Assembly: GCA_021773835.1 (NCBI GenBank)
Contig: JAJFJQ010000057.1
Coordinates: 248,001-312,000 of the forward strand
DNA length: 64,000 bases
Reading direction: 5' to 3'
Origin: Gammaproteobacteria bacterium
Lineage (GTDB): Bacteria > Pseudomonadota > Gammaproteobacteria > Ga0077536
The notes below the pieces were generated by a model that was given only the letters and a program-made list of their open reading frames with translations, was not told where the DNA came from and ran no database searches. The position numbers and the translations under genes were made by a program. Position 1 is the first letter of the stretch; every line of letters begins with the position of its first letter. Positions 54,211 through 62,896 of the stretch are shown in pieces.

Positions 54211-55383
54211 TTAGTGCGCGTGGCCTTCGCCAAGCGAAGATTTGAGCAGCAGTGATTTGAGATGAAAGACGCCGGCAACTGCGATCTCATCGCCTTCGGT
54301 CAGGCCCGCACGCACCACCACCCAATCGCCGACCGTCGCGCCGGACTCTATTGTTACCGGGTGAAACTCATGCCCGTCTTCGCGCTTGAACACGGTCGCT
54401 TGTCCCTCAATCATGGTGACCGCCGCGCTCGGTACTGCCAGCACCGGGTCGCTGGTGCCACTCACTATTTCCACTTCAACAAACTGCCCCGGATGCAACC
54501 GATCGTCTGCGTTGCTCACTTCAATTCGCAAACCTTGTGTTCTTGTCGTTTCGTCTAATCGATGATGGCGTTGAATGACCGTACCTTCTAACCACGTGAT
54601 GCCATCGAGACTGACTGTTGCGGTGGTACCATCATCGATCGGCGGTAAGCCGTTCGGGATAGTTTGTGCCTCTACCCACATGATCGATTCATCGCTGATG
54701 TCGATGAGCACCCTACCCGGTTCGATCAATTCGCCCATGATGAAGTCGTCCTGCAAGACGGTACCCGCTTGCGGCGCGGTCAAGTCGAACGCACCGGTTG
54801 CTTTGCTCGCATCACCCGTTTTTATCAGCGCCTTTGCTTGAACTTGAGTCATGCCGTACGCGAGGACTTTGGCAAGAGCCTGTTGCTGCGCGACTTGCGC
54901 CTCCGTGTAGCGGCGTTCAGAGACGGTTGCTCGACCGAGCGACTTAACTCGTTGCCATTCTTGGTTCGCTACGACCAACGCACCTTGTGCTTCCGCCATC
55001 GCCACACTCGAAAGTGTTACCAGTCGTTGACCAACTGTGACGGTGTCCCCGAGACGAACATGGCGCTCTGCCACTTGCGCCGTGATCCGCGGTGTGACAC
55101 GAGTCGATCGGTACGCATTGATCACCACCTCTCCTGGAACGCGCATGGTTTCGTTCAGACCCCGTGGCGCGATGGCGGTAACGACAATGCCCGCCGCACG
55201 CTGTTGGTCAATGGTCAACTCAATTGCGCGCCCCTCTTCTTCGTGATCATCGTGTCCTTCCTCCTCGGCACCAACTGGCGTGAAAATCGCCAAACTCAAA
55301 CACACGACCAAAATCTTTAGCGTGTTCATCAGCGTAGTCATCCGGTCTATCTCCATTCGTGTTCTGTACAGTTCGAATTTCAT
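54211..55383 (-). CDS. czcB: RND periplasmic adaptor, CzcB type
   Basis: About 390 residues. A signal sequence (TLKILVVCLSLAIFTPVGA) is followed by an acidic, His-containing segment EEEGHDDHEEEGR that could bind metal. The adaptor core then follows: lipoyl-like GEVVINAYRSTRVTPRITAQ, an alpha-hairpin and beta-barrel domain. The C-terminus HLKSLLLKSSLGEGHAH is again His-containing. ATG 55383 overlaps the czcC stop (ATGA) and has TAGGAG at 8 bases; ATG 55341, with GGAG at 9 bases, is an alternative with a more usual signal peptide. A longer open frame to 55608 is not supported. Confidence 0.9.
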   Translation of the reverse strand: MKFELYRTRMEIDRMTTLMNTLKILVVCLSLAIFTPVGAEEEGHDDHEEEGRAIELTIDQQRAAGIVVTAIAPRGLNETMRVPGEVVINAYRSTRVTPRITAQVAERHVRLGDTVTVGQRLVTLSSVAMAEAQGALVVANQEWQRVKSLGRATVSERRYTEAQVAQQQALAKVLAYGMTQVQAKALIKTGDASKATGAFDLTAPQAGTVLQDDFIMGELIEPGRVLIDISDESIMWVEAQTIPNGLPPIDDGTTATVSLDGITWLEGTVIQRHHRLDETTRTQGLRIEVSNADDRLHPGQFVEVEIVSGTSDPVLAVPSAAVTMIEGQATVFKREDGHEFHPVTIESGATVGDWVVVRAGLTEGDEIAVAGVFHLKSLLLKSSLGEGHAH

Positions 55384-56642
55384 CGGGTCGCTCCTAGGCC
55401 GAGCCAGGCGTCTACCTGACCCGATGCCCAGAGCCATTCGAACCATGCGCGCCATAGCACCTGTTGTAGATCGAGCGCGCTTTCCTGAACATCGAGTGTT
55501 TGGCGTAATTGCACGAGGTATTCCGTCGTACTGAGCTCGCCCGCTTGCCATAGTTTGCGGAGCTGATCGCTTTGCCCCTCGAGGCTCTTCTGACCGGTTA
55601 GCTCCCAATCGCCCCAGGCACCGCGCGCTAATTCATATCGTTCTGCCGCGCTTACAAGTCGCGCATGCGCTCGCTGTAAAACGTTATCGGAGGCGTTTTC
55701 AAGTTGACTGCGCTCCGCGATCGCAGCGTTTACTTCGTTGTTGAATCGATTCCGGACAAATAGCGGGATCGTGACGTTTAACCCAATCAGCAAGTCACCA
55801 CCCTCTTTACCGCCCTCCATATTTACCGTTGGATCGGGCCGCTGTTCGCGCCGACGAAGGTTGACGGTGGCGTCGGCGACGTCGACTTGGCGTCTCGCCG
55901 CGAGTACTTCCGGCAATGCCAATGCCAACGACTGTGGCCTTGCTGCGCTGTCTGGAAGCGTAGGCATTTGCGTCGGAAGTAACGGCCACTCACTGGGAGT
56001 TGAGTGAGGCGATAGACTTCGAATCGCTTGCCGCGCTTCCGCGAGCGCCGCCGCCGCTGTCGCTTTTTGGATGCGAGCATCTGTATATGCTAACGATGCT
56101 AAGTAGACTTCGACTTGATTCAAATCACCGGCATCGAAGCGTCGTTTCGCGACGGTCGCGAACTCATTCATGAGTCGTTGACGCGCTTCGGCCAACTCGT
56201 CACGTGCTAATCCGGTCTGGTGTTGTGAGAGCCCTTCCAGTAACTCTACGGCGACAGCCCAACGGGCAGCGAGGTACTTCGCTTCAACGACCAGACGATT
56301 CGATTCGGCAATCGCTGTGCGAGCCGAACGTTTATCATTCCAGTCCAAGCTTTGACTGATCCCCAAGGTGTACGTATTGACCTCGGCGTTTTCCGCGCCA
56401 GCCGAAACATTAGGGTTATAGAGAGGTCGCGAAGCAGCGTTCCGCCGTGCATCACTCGCTTCAAGTCCGGCACTCGCCGCCCGTACGCGCGGGTTGGCAT
56501 CAACCACCGTTTGAACAAAGCGAACTAACGCATCATCGGCGCGGGCTGCCCCTAACGGACTGTCGGCAACAGCCAACGTCGGCCACGATACGAAAACGAA
56601 ACCGCCCAAAAATAGAACGAACCGATACATTGGTATTTTCAT
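55380..56642 (-). CDS. czcC: Outer-membrane efflux protein, CzcC type (TolC family)
   Basis: A 420-residue TolC-family protein with signal peptide (MYRFVLFLGGFVFVSWPTLA, cut after AVA). Long helical segments in two repeats (VQTVVDANPRVRAASAGLEA and, later, NEVNAAIAERSQLENASDN) form the periplasmic tunnel; the beta strands, for example NVSAGAENAEVNTYTLGISQ and LLIGLNVTIPLFVRN, give the outer-membrane barrel. With CzcA and CzcB it would export cations across both membranes. The stop overlaps the czcB start. Confidence 0.92.
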   Translation of the reverse strand: MKIPMYRFVLFLGGFVFVSWPTLAVADSPLGAARADDALVRFVQTVVDANPRVRAASAGLEASDARRNAASRPLYNPNVSAGAENAEVNTYTLGISQSLDWNDKRSARTAIAESNRLVVEAKYLAARWAVAVELLEGLSQHQTGLARDELAEARQRLMNEFATVAKRRFDAGDLNQVEVYLASLAYTDARIQKATAAAALAEARQAIRSLSPHSTPSEWPLLPTQMPTLPDSAARPQSLALALPEVLAARRQVDVADATVNLRRREQRPDPTVNMEGGKEGGDLLIGLNVTIPLFVRNRFNNEVNAAIAERSQLENASDNVLQRAHARLVSAAERYELARGAWGDWELTGQKSLEGQSDQLRKLWQAGELSTTEYLVQLRQTLDVQESALDLQQVLWRAWFEWLWASGQVDAWLGLGATR

Positions 56643-56721
56643 AAATCATTTTCCGGATGCAAAACATCGGCGCGCACACCGAACGCTGCTCGGTAGGCAC
56701 GAACTCAAAGAGGAAAATGAT

Positions 56722-57051
56722 TTACGTAGTGGGAGGTGGTGTCGGAGGGGCTTGCGCTAAATTACGGATACCACGAACACGACCATTTATAGGATCACGA
56801 GCGTTTGTCGGCGGTATTGTGGGCGCAAATTGATCGATGATATTGGCGCAATGACCATGGCAACAATGCTCGCAATGATCAGTATTAAGGTCGGTATTGG
56901 CGGGCGCATCCACCGATGAGGTTTTTAACTTGTCGATCTGATGTGTCGGGTCGTCGCTATGTGGATGTCCCTCAATCACAGTGTCAGCGGCGGCGTCCAG
57001 GCTCATAAAGAGCACAGAAAGCATCACAAAATAGTATAAGAATTGCCGCAT
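56722..57051 (-). CDS. CzcI-like periplasmic His/Cys-rich protein
   Basis: A 109-residue exported protein with signal peptide (FLYYFVMLSVLFMSLDAAA). The mature part carries EGHPHSDDPTHQ and the dense metal-binding stretch HCEHCCHGHC, then a Pro/Thr-rich tail ending PPTPPPTT. It sits directly upstream of czcC, where CzcI-type proteins are found in czc operons and thought to modulate induction. The sequence is short, so the family call rests on position and composition. Its ATG is 8 bases from the CDF stop. Confidence 0.72.
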   Translation of the reverse strand: MRQFLYYFVMLSVLFMSLDAAADTVIEGHPHSDDPTHQIDKLKTSSVDAPANTDLNTDHCEHCCHGHCANIIDQFAPTIPPTNARDPINGRVRGIRNLAQAPPTPPPTT

Positions 57052-57058
57052 TGCTTTA

Positions 57059-57724
57059 TTAGGATAGCCGAATTTCTGTTGAAGTGGGGTTATTAAATTG
57101 ACGTTCGGCGCGTAATTCTGCTTTTGCTAATCGAATGACGACTATAGCGGCAGCTAAGTTAAGCGCCGCGATGATTGTGGCAACCAGCAAGTCTGGCCAG
57201 CGAGACGCACTAACAAAAACGCCGGCGGCTGCCACCATAACTGCCACGTTGCCAATCGCATCGTTACGACTACACAGCCAGATTGATCGCATGTTGCTGT
57301 CACCGCCTCGATACCGATATAGCAGTACTGCAACCGCTACGTTAACAATCAAGGCAAGCAGTGCGATGGTGCCCATCGTTGTGGCATCAGGCGCGCTACC
57401 CGAAACTGCGCGATATGCTGCACTACCGATGACCCACAATCCGAAGATCGCCATCGTCGCGCCCTTAACAACGGAAGCGCGAGCTCGAGCCGTTAACACC
57501 ATGCCAACGACCGCGAGACTGATACCGTAGTTCGCGGCGTCTCCAAAAAAATCTAAAGCATCGGCCTGTAGCGAGATGGAATCACTAACTTGGCTAGCGA
57601 CAACTTCGATTAAAAACATCGAAAAATTCGCGATTAAGGCTATCCACAAGACCCTACGGAACACCGGGTCAACAGACTCGTCACCGGTAACGTCCGATGG
57701 GCACTCAGTACAACCCGGCATCAA
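57059..57724 (-). CDS. Cation diffusion facilitator family transporter
   Basis: A 221-residue protein with six membrane helices. The helix-2 site is DxxxD (ADALDFFGDAAN), and the helix-5 site reads CSRNDAIGN, so Cys stands where zinc CDF proteins have His (CxxxD instead of HxxxD). The usual C-terminal cytoplasmic domain is missing, giving a short form. Cys-bearing N-terminal residues (PGCTECPSD) may bind metal. Export of Zn or a related cation from the cytoplasm is likely. The start overlaps the ArsR stop (ATGA), with GAGGAA upstream. Confidence 0.82.
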   Translation of the reverse strand: MMPGCTECPSDVTGDESVDPVFRRVLWIALIANFSMFLIEVVASQVSDSISLQADALDFFGDAANYGISLAVVGMVLTARARASVVKGATMAIFGLWVIGSAAYRAVSGSAPDATTMGTIALLALIVNVAVAVLLYRYRGGDSNMRSIWLCSRNDAIGNVAVMVAAAGVFVSASRWPDLLVATIIAALNLAAAIVVIRLAKAELRAERQFNNPTSTEIRLS

Positions 57725-58059
57725 TCCATTTCCTCGATGTCGAGCGGTTCGCCCACGTGCGCAACCATATCGTCAATCACACACCGAATGTGCTCGTCCA
57801 ATGCCGAGTAAAATATTTGCTTACCACGGCGCTCGGCGCGCAACACGCGCGCACCTCGCAACAATCGTAAGTGATGGCTGACAAGTGACGGAGAGAGTTC
57901 GAGTCGGATAGCGATGTCGCCCACGCTGATCGGATCATTTAAGCACGCTAGGATAATTCTCAAGCGCGAGGGATCGCCCATCAGACGAAATAGGTCGGCC
58001 AACTGCACGACCGCGTCCTCTGTTCCTATGGTGACCACCGCTTGGCGCTTGACCTTCAT
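57721..58059 (-). CDS. ArsR/SmtB-family metal-sensing repressor
   Basis: A 112-residue winged-helix repressor. DNA-recognition helix: LELSPSLVSHHLRLLRGARV. The last helix has D88, H90, H101 and E104 (DxH-x10-H-x2-E), the exact spacing of the alpha-5 zinc site in SmtB. There is no CxC arsenic or cadmium site, so Zn or Co sensing is predicted. It heads the operon of CDF, czcI-like, czcCBA, PII and lipoprotein genes. ATG 58059 is chosen because an operator-like palindrome lies just upstream; a frame to 58110 would run through it. Confidence 0.9.
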   Translation of the reverse strand: MKVKRQAVVTIGTEDAVVQLADLFRLMGDPSRLRIILACLNDPISVGDIAIRLELSPSLVSHHLRLLRGARVLRAERRGKQIFYSALDEHIRCVIDDMVAHVGEPLDIEEMD

Positions 58060-58069
58060 TACTCTTATA

Positions 58070-58087
58070 TATGAATATGTGTTCATA
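58070..58087. promoter_or_regulatory. Probable ArsR/SmtB operator
   Basis: TATGAA, six bases, TTCATA is a perfect inverted repeat in an AT-rich stretch 11-28 bases upstream of the repressor start. This fits the imperfect 12-2-12 type operators of SmtB-family repressors and their usual overlap with the promoter, implying autoregulation. Confidence 0.65.
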
Positions 58088-58145
58088 CATTTACATATTA
58101 ATTCGGACACGTCAATCTTGCGATCGAATCGATAAAGGTCTGTCT

Positions 58146-61100
58146 CTACTGAGATTTAGTATGGAAGGATGCCGGTACTCGCGCTGACAACTCCCGACCA
58201 CGCCAGAAAGAAAAAATCGCGGGGAAAACAATCAAGACCAACAAGAGAGCTGAACCAACGCCACCGAGCATCGGTGCTGCGATGCGCTTCATAACATCGG
58301 CACCGCTGCCGTTGCTATACATGATCGGGAGCAAACCCATAAACAATGCCAGACCGGTCATTAACATCGGGCGAATGCGCTGACTTGCTCCCTCGGTGAT
58401 CGCTTCGATCAAATCGTTTCGCACTTGAAGTGACCCGTCGAGGGCGTGTTTGCGCCAAGCCAGATCCAGATACAGCATCATCAAAAGCCCCAATTCGACA
58501 GCGAGACCCGCCACTGCGATCATACCGACCGCCACCGCGACACTGAGGTTGTACTTGAGCGCCGCCAATAACCAAATGCTCCCGATCAGCGAAAACGGTA
58601 ATGCCGTCATTACGATCAGCGTTTCAATTATCGATTTGCGATGCAGGTAAAGCATGAAGAAGATCACAAAAACCGTCAGCGGCACCAGGATCATCAGCCG
58701 CGCTTTCGCCCGTTCAAAATAGGTGAACTGTCCTGCCCAATCGATTCGATAACCGGGTGATATAGTCGCTTTTTCTGCGACAACGTCGCGTGCGAGATCA
58801 ACATAGTCGGCAATTCCGATGTCATCGTTGACATCAACAAAGACGAAGCTGACCAGTTGTCCGTCTTCGTTTCTGAGTGCCGGCGGCCCGGTACGAAACT
58901 GAATATCCGCAACCTGCGAGATGGGGATCTGAGCACCGGTTGAGGTGGTGACAAACACGCGCTTCAACGCTTCAATATTGTCGCGATATTCGCGCGCATA
59001 ACGCACCAGGATGCCATAGCGTTCCCGTCCTTCGACTGTTTCGCCGACCTTTACCCCACCCATCGCCGCTTCAATGACCCTTTGCACGTCGTTGACGTTC
59101 AGACCAAAGCGCGCGGCGGCTTTGCGGTCGATGTCGAAATCGAGAAAATAGCCCCCGGTCGCACGTTCAGCAAACGCGCTGCGCGTGTACGGTGCGGTGC
59201 GTTCGTCGTCGAGTAAAGCGCGTTCGATAGCAACACCAGTGCGTTCGATCGTCGCAAGCTCCGGACCAAACACTTTGATGCCGAGCGTCGATCGAATGCC
59301 CGTTGCGAGCATTTCCGTGCGCGTCTGGATCGGCATCCACCAAATGTTCGGCATACCGGGAAAACGCATCGCGCTGTCCATCTCTCCAATCAACTTGTCC
59401 CAGGTCATGCCCTCGCGCCATTCGTTTTCAGGTTTGAGCATAATGTTGGTCTCGATCATCGACAGCGGCGCCGGATCGGTCGGGCTGGTGCTGCGTCCGA
59501 CCTTGCCAAACACACGCTCAACCTCGGGAAACTTCTTGAGTTCCCGATCCATCGTCTGCATCACCCGCGTCGCTTCTTCGATGGAAATTCCGGGCAAGGT
59601 AGTTGGCATGAAAAGGATGCTACCTTCGTTTAACGGCGGCATGAACTCGTTGCCGAGGCTTCGATACACAGGCACCGTGGCGACCAACGCGAAGATCGCG
59701 CTAATCACCACCAGCCAACGCCATCGGACCGCGAACCTTACCACCGGAGCGTAGCCAGCCCGCAGCGCCTTATTCAGGAGGCTGTCGTCACCGCGGATGC
59801 GTCCTTTGATTAACAGCACCGCCAACGCCGGTATCAATGTCACTGAGAGCAGCGCCGCGAAGAACATGGAAAAGGTCTTCGTGAATGCCAACGGCTTGAA
59901 CAAACGGCCTTCCGTGCCTTCAAGGGCAAACACCGGCACAAATGACACGGTGATAATCAACAGCGAGAAGAAGATACTCGGGCCGACCTCCTGCATGGCG
60001 TCGATGATGGCACGTGTCCTCGACTCGCCTTCTAACGACTCGCCGTGCAAGCGATTATGGACGTTGTCGATGATGACGATGGCGGCGTCGACCATCGCGC
60101 CGATCGCGACCGCAATGCCGCCGAGCGACATAATGTTGGCCGTCAGACCCATATAGGACATCGGAATAAACGACAGCAGGATCGCAATGGGTAATGTCAG
60201 GATGGCGACGAATGCCGAGCGCGCATGCAGCAGAAACAAACCGATAACCAGCGAGACGATCAGCATTTCTTCAATGAGTGTGTTTTGCAGGGTTTTAATG
60301 GCGCGCTCGATCAGGCTCGAGCGATCGTAGACCGGCACGATCTCAACACCGTCGGGTAGACTCGTCCTTAAAACCTCGAGCCGCTTTTTGATCCGATCGA
60401 TCACCTCTAGTGCATTCTCGCCGTAGCGCATGACCACGATGCCGCCGACCGCGATCCCTTCACCATCGAGATCCGCCTGGCCGCGTTGCAACGCGGGGCC
60501 AAGACTGACAGTGGCGACATCGGCCACTCGTATAGGGATACCCCCTTCCGCGACACCAATAACAACCTCAGTGAGATCGTCGACGGATCTGACATAACCG
60601 CGCCCACGGATGAACTGTTCGTGCCCGGCGATTTCCAGCACCCGCCCCCCCACATCTTTGTTCGAGGCGCGCACGGCCGTCGTCAATTTGTCCAAGGGAA
60701 TGCCATAGGAAGCGAGCTTATTCGGATCGACGTTGATCTGGTATTCCTTGACGAAGCCGCCTACCGAGGCAACTTCCGCAACGCCTTCAACGGCCTCCAG
60801 TGCGTAACGTAGATTAAAGTCCTGCAGAGCACGTAAGTCAGCCAAGCTCTGACTGCCCGTCTTATCCGTCAACGCGTACTGGTACACCCAACCCACGCCC
60901 GTTGCATCCGGACCTAATGTGGGGCGCACGTCATCCGGCAACTTCGGCGTCGCGGAGTTGAGATATTCGAGCACGCGCGAGCGTGCCCAGTACATGTCGG
61001 TGCCGTCTTCAAAAATGACATACACGAACGACAAGCCCATAAAACTTTGGCCGCGAACGAAACGCACCGCCGGCGCTGCCAGCAGGGTGGTCGTCAGCGG

Positions 61101-61337
61101 ATAGGTGATCTGATCCTCGACCAGATCGGGACTGCGACCCGGCCAGTTGGTGAATACGATCACCTGCACATCCGACAGATCGGGGATCGCATCGAGTGGC
61201 GCTGACTTTAGCGAGCGATAGCCCCAAACTGCGGCAGCGCTCACGAGCATCAAAGTGAGTAACCAGTTACGCGCCGAGAAATCGATCAGTTTTTCAAGCG
61301 GCCCGTTGTTGGGCACGTTGCCGTTCGCACTTACCAT
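58146..61337 (-). CDS. cusA: Copper/silver efflux RND pump, CusA type
   Basis: A 1063-residue heavy-metal RND pump. The helix-4 signature AIGAMVDAAIVIIDN is that of the monovalent Cu/Ag group. The three methionines that bind Cu(I) or Ag(I) in E. coli CusA (573, 623, 672) are all present at M577 (ILFMPTTLPG), M627 (PLSMIETN) and M676 (RTEMLATG), with identical 50- and 49-residue spacing. It should pump Cu(I)/Ag(I) out through CusB and CusC. The ATG overlaps the cusB stop by 7 bases. It is separated from the ArsR gene by the operator region. Confidence 0.95.
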   Translation of the reverse strand: MVSANGNVPNNGPLEKLIDFSARNWLLTLMLVSAAAVWGYRSLKSAPLDAIPDLSDVQVIVFTNWPGRSPDLVEDQITYPLTTTLLAAPAVRFVRGQSFMGLSFVYVIFEDGTDMYWARSRVLEYLNSATPKLPDDVRPTLGPDATGVGWVYQYALTDKTGSQSLADLRALQDFNLRYALEAVEGVAEVASVGGFVKEYQINVDPNKLASYGIPLDKLTTAVRASNKDVGGRVLEIAGHEQFIRGRGYVRSVDDLTEVVIGVAEGGIPIRVADVATVSLGPALQRGQADLDGEGIAVGGIVVMRYGENALEVIDRIKKRLEVLRTSLPDGVEIVPVYDRSSLIERAIKTLQNTLIEEMLIVSLVIGLFLLHARSAFVAILTLPIAILLSFIPMSYMGLTANIMSLGGIAVAIGAMVDAAIVIIDNVHNRLHGESLEGESRTRAIIDAMQEVGPSIFFSLLIITVSFVPVFALEGTEGRLFKPLAFTKTFSMFFAALLSVTLIPALAVLLIKGRIRGDDSLLNKALRAGYAPVVRFAVRWRWLVVISAIFALVATVPVYRSLGNEFMPPLNEGSILFMPTTLPGISIEEATRVMQTMDRELKKFPEVERVFGKVGRSTSPTDPAPLSMIETNIMLKPENEWREGMTWDKLIGEMDSAMRFPGMPNIWWMPIQTRTEMLATGIRSTLGIKVFGPELATIERTGVAIERALLDDERTAPYTRSAFAERATGGYFLDFDIDRKAAARFGLNVNDVQRVIEAAMGGVKVGETVEGRERYGILVRYAREYRDNIEALKRVFVTTSTGAQIPISQVADIQFRTGPPALRNEDGQLVSFVFVDVNDDIGIADYVDLARDVVAEKATISPGYRIDWAGQFTYFERAKARLMILVPLTVFVIFFMLYLHRKSIIETLIVMTALPFSLIGSIWLLAALKYNLSVAVAVGMIAVAGLAVELGLLMMLYLDLAWRKHALDGSLQVRNDLIEAITEGASQRIRPMLMTGLALFMGLLPIMYSNGSGADVMKRIAAPMLGGVGSALLLVLIVFPAIFSFWRGRELSARVPASFHTKSQ

Positions 61338-62896
61338 TGCTCGATCCCCGTCTTAAGACGCGTTTCCGCAGCAATGAGGAAGTTGCCGGACGTCACCACG
61401 GTATCGCCCAGAGCGAGACCCTCGAGCACCTCCACAAACCCCTGTGCATGGCGACCCGCTTTGATTCTGACGGGCTTCAGACGACCTTCACCGAGGTCGA
61501 CGAACACCACGCGGCTGTCGCCGGCGACGATGATCGCCTCCTCGGGCACACTGAGCCGATGACCCAGGTCCGCCTCGAGTGCGACCTCCGCGTACATATC
61601 GGGCTTGAGTTCACCAGCGGCATTGTCGAGCGACAATCGAATGCGCCCGGTCCGGCTCTCGCCGTCGAGGTATGGGTACACATACTCGACCGCCGCCGGA
61701 TACGTGCGTCCCGGCAGGTACGGTAAGGTTATCGTCGCCGGCATGCCGACGTGCACTGATTCGAGATCGGCCTCGAAGACTTCCGCTTCGATCCACACAC
61801 GTGACAGATCGGCGATGACGAGCAGCGCGTCGCCCATTCGGGCTGCGCTTCCGTCTGTGATGTTGCGCTCAATCAGCGTACCGCTGCGTGGGGCATACAT
61901 GGCAACGTAGTCTTGCGGCGCGCCGCGCTGTTCCAAGGCCTTGATTTCGCCAGCGGACATGTCCCACAACGCAAGACGTTGGCGGGCCGCCCGCAGCAGG
62001 GTATTCTTCTCGCCCGGTTTAGGACGACGCTTGCGTGTTTCGAGATACTCTTGTTGGGCCGCGACTAACTCGGGGCTATAGACGGTAAACAGCACTTGGT
62101 TTTTCGCGATCGCGGCTCCCACATAGTTGGCCTTCAGGTCGCCGATGTAACCATCAAACTTCAGTGTCACGTTCGATAACAGCCGCTCATCGAACGTCAC
62201 TTCACCAACGGCGCGGATCCGCTGCACGAGATCACGGTGTGTGGCCGTATCCGTCTTCACACCAATCATTTGTCGGCGACGGTTATCGATCGTGATGGCG
62301 TTGGCTTCATCCCCCGGCATCGCCGCCCCCCCGACCAGTGTCGCGCCCGCAGCGATGGCGAGCCCTTCCCGATCGGTCGCAAGATCAAACTGCAGTCGCT
62401 TTTCACCGCCTTGCCCACCCTTTATTTCCACCGTCAGCGGCCACTCGCCGCGCATCGAAAGGTTTACCGTCCCTTCGTAGCGGCCGGGATCCATCTCTTT
62501 GAGATCCGCCGGAGCGCGCATTGCGGCCATTGCACCCATGGCGGGCATTTGGGCGTAGGCATCGACCTCAATGCCGGGGACCGGATTGCCGGCCTGGTCG
62601 CGAACCTCGACCATGATTTTGTTATCGCCAACCCGCGCAGTGGCCGGATCGAGATCGATCCCAACGATCAGATCACCCGTGCGGTAACGCGGGATCCCGC
62701 TGTCGCCCATTGCTGTACCAGGCTCAGTGGTTACAACGACCTCAAGACCACCGGCCGCGTACTGCGCCATCCAGCTTTGGGCGACCTTTCCGAGGGTCTT
62801 CGAGGCTGAATTAGACAGATAAAAATAGGCACCTCCGCCGAGCACTACCAACGCTACGATTGCAGCGAACCACAAAAACGTCTTTAACTGTTTCAT
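61331..62896 (-). CDS. cusB: RND periplasmic adaptor CusB with N-terminal Met-rich YtkA-like domain
   Basis: About 521 residues. After one N-terminal membrane anchor (KTFLWFAAIVALVVLGGGAY), residues about 65-165 form a domain like YtkA/FixH: VEVRDQAGNPVPGIEVDAYA, the Met-rich AQMPAMGAMAAM and GRYEGTVNLSMRGEWPLTVE. The CusB adaptor core follows (RAVGEVTFDERLLSNVTLKF, alpha-hairpin, LPYLPGRTYPAAVEYVYPYL). The methionines could pick up Cu(I) for CusA. ATG 62896 has AGGAG at 7 bases and overlaps the cusC stop (ATGA); a frame to 62950 is open. Confidence 0.92.
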   Translation of the reverse strand: MKQLKTFLWFAAIVALVVLGGGAYFYLSNSASKTLGKVAQSWMAQYAAGGLEVVVTTEPGTAMGDSGIPRYRTGDLIVGIDLDPATARVGDNKIMVEVRDQAGNPVPGIEVDAYAQMPAMGAMAAMRAPADLKEMDPGRYEGTVNLSMRGEWPLTVEIKGGQGGEKRLQFDLATDREGLAIAAGATLVGGAAMPGDEANAITIDNRRRQMIGVKTDTATHRDLVQRIRAVGEVTFDERLLSNVTLKFDGYIGDLKANYVGAAIAKNQVLFTVYSPELVAAQQEYLETRKRRPKPGEKNTLLRAARQRLALWDMSAGEIKALEQRGAPQDYVAMYAPRSGTLIERNITDGSAARMGDALLVIADLSRVWIEAEVFEADLESVHVGMPATITLPYLPGRTYPAAVEYVYPYLDGESRTGRIRLSLDNAAGELKPDMYAEVALEADLGHRLSVPEEAIIVAGDSRVVFVDLGEGRLKPVRIKAGRHAQGFVEVLEGLALGDTVVTSGNFLIAAETRLKTGIEQW

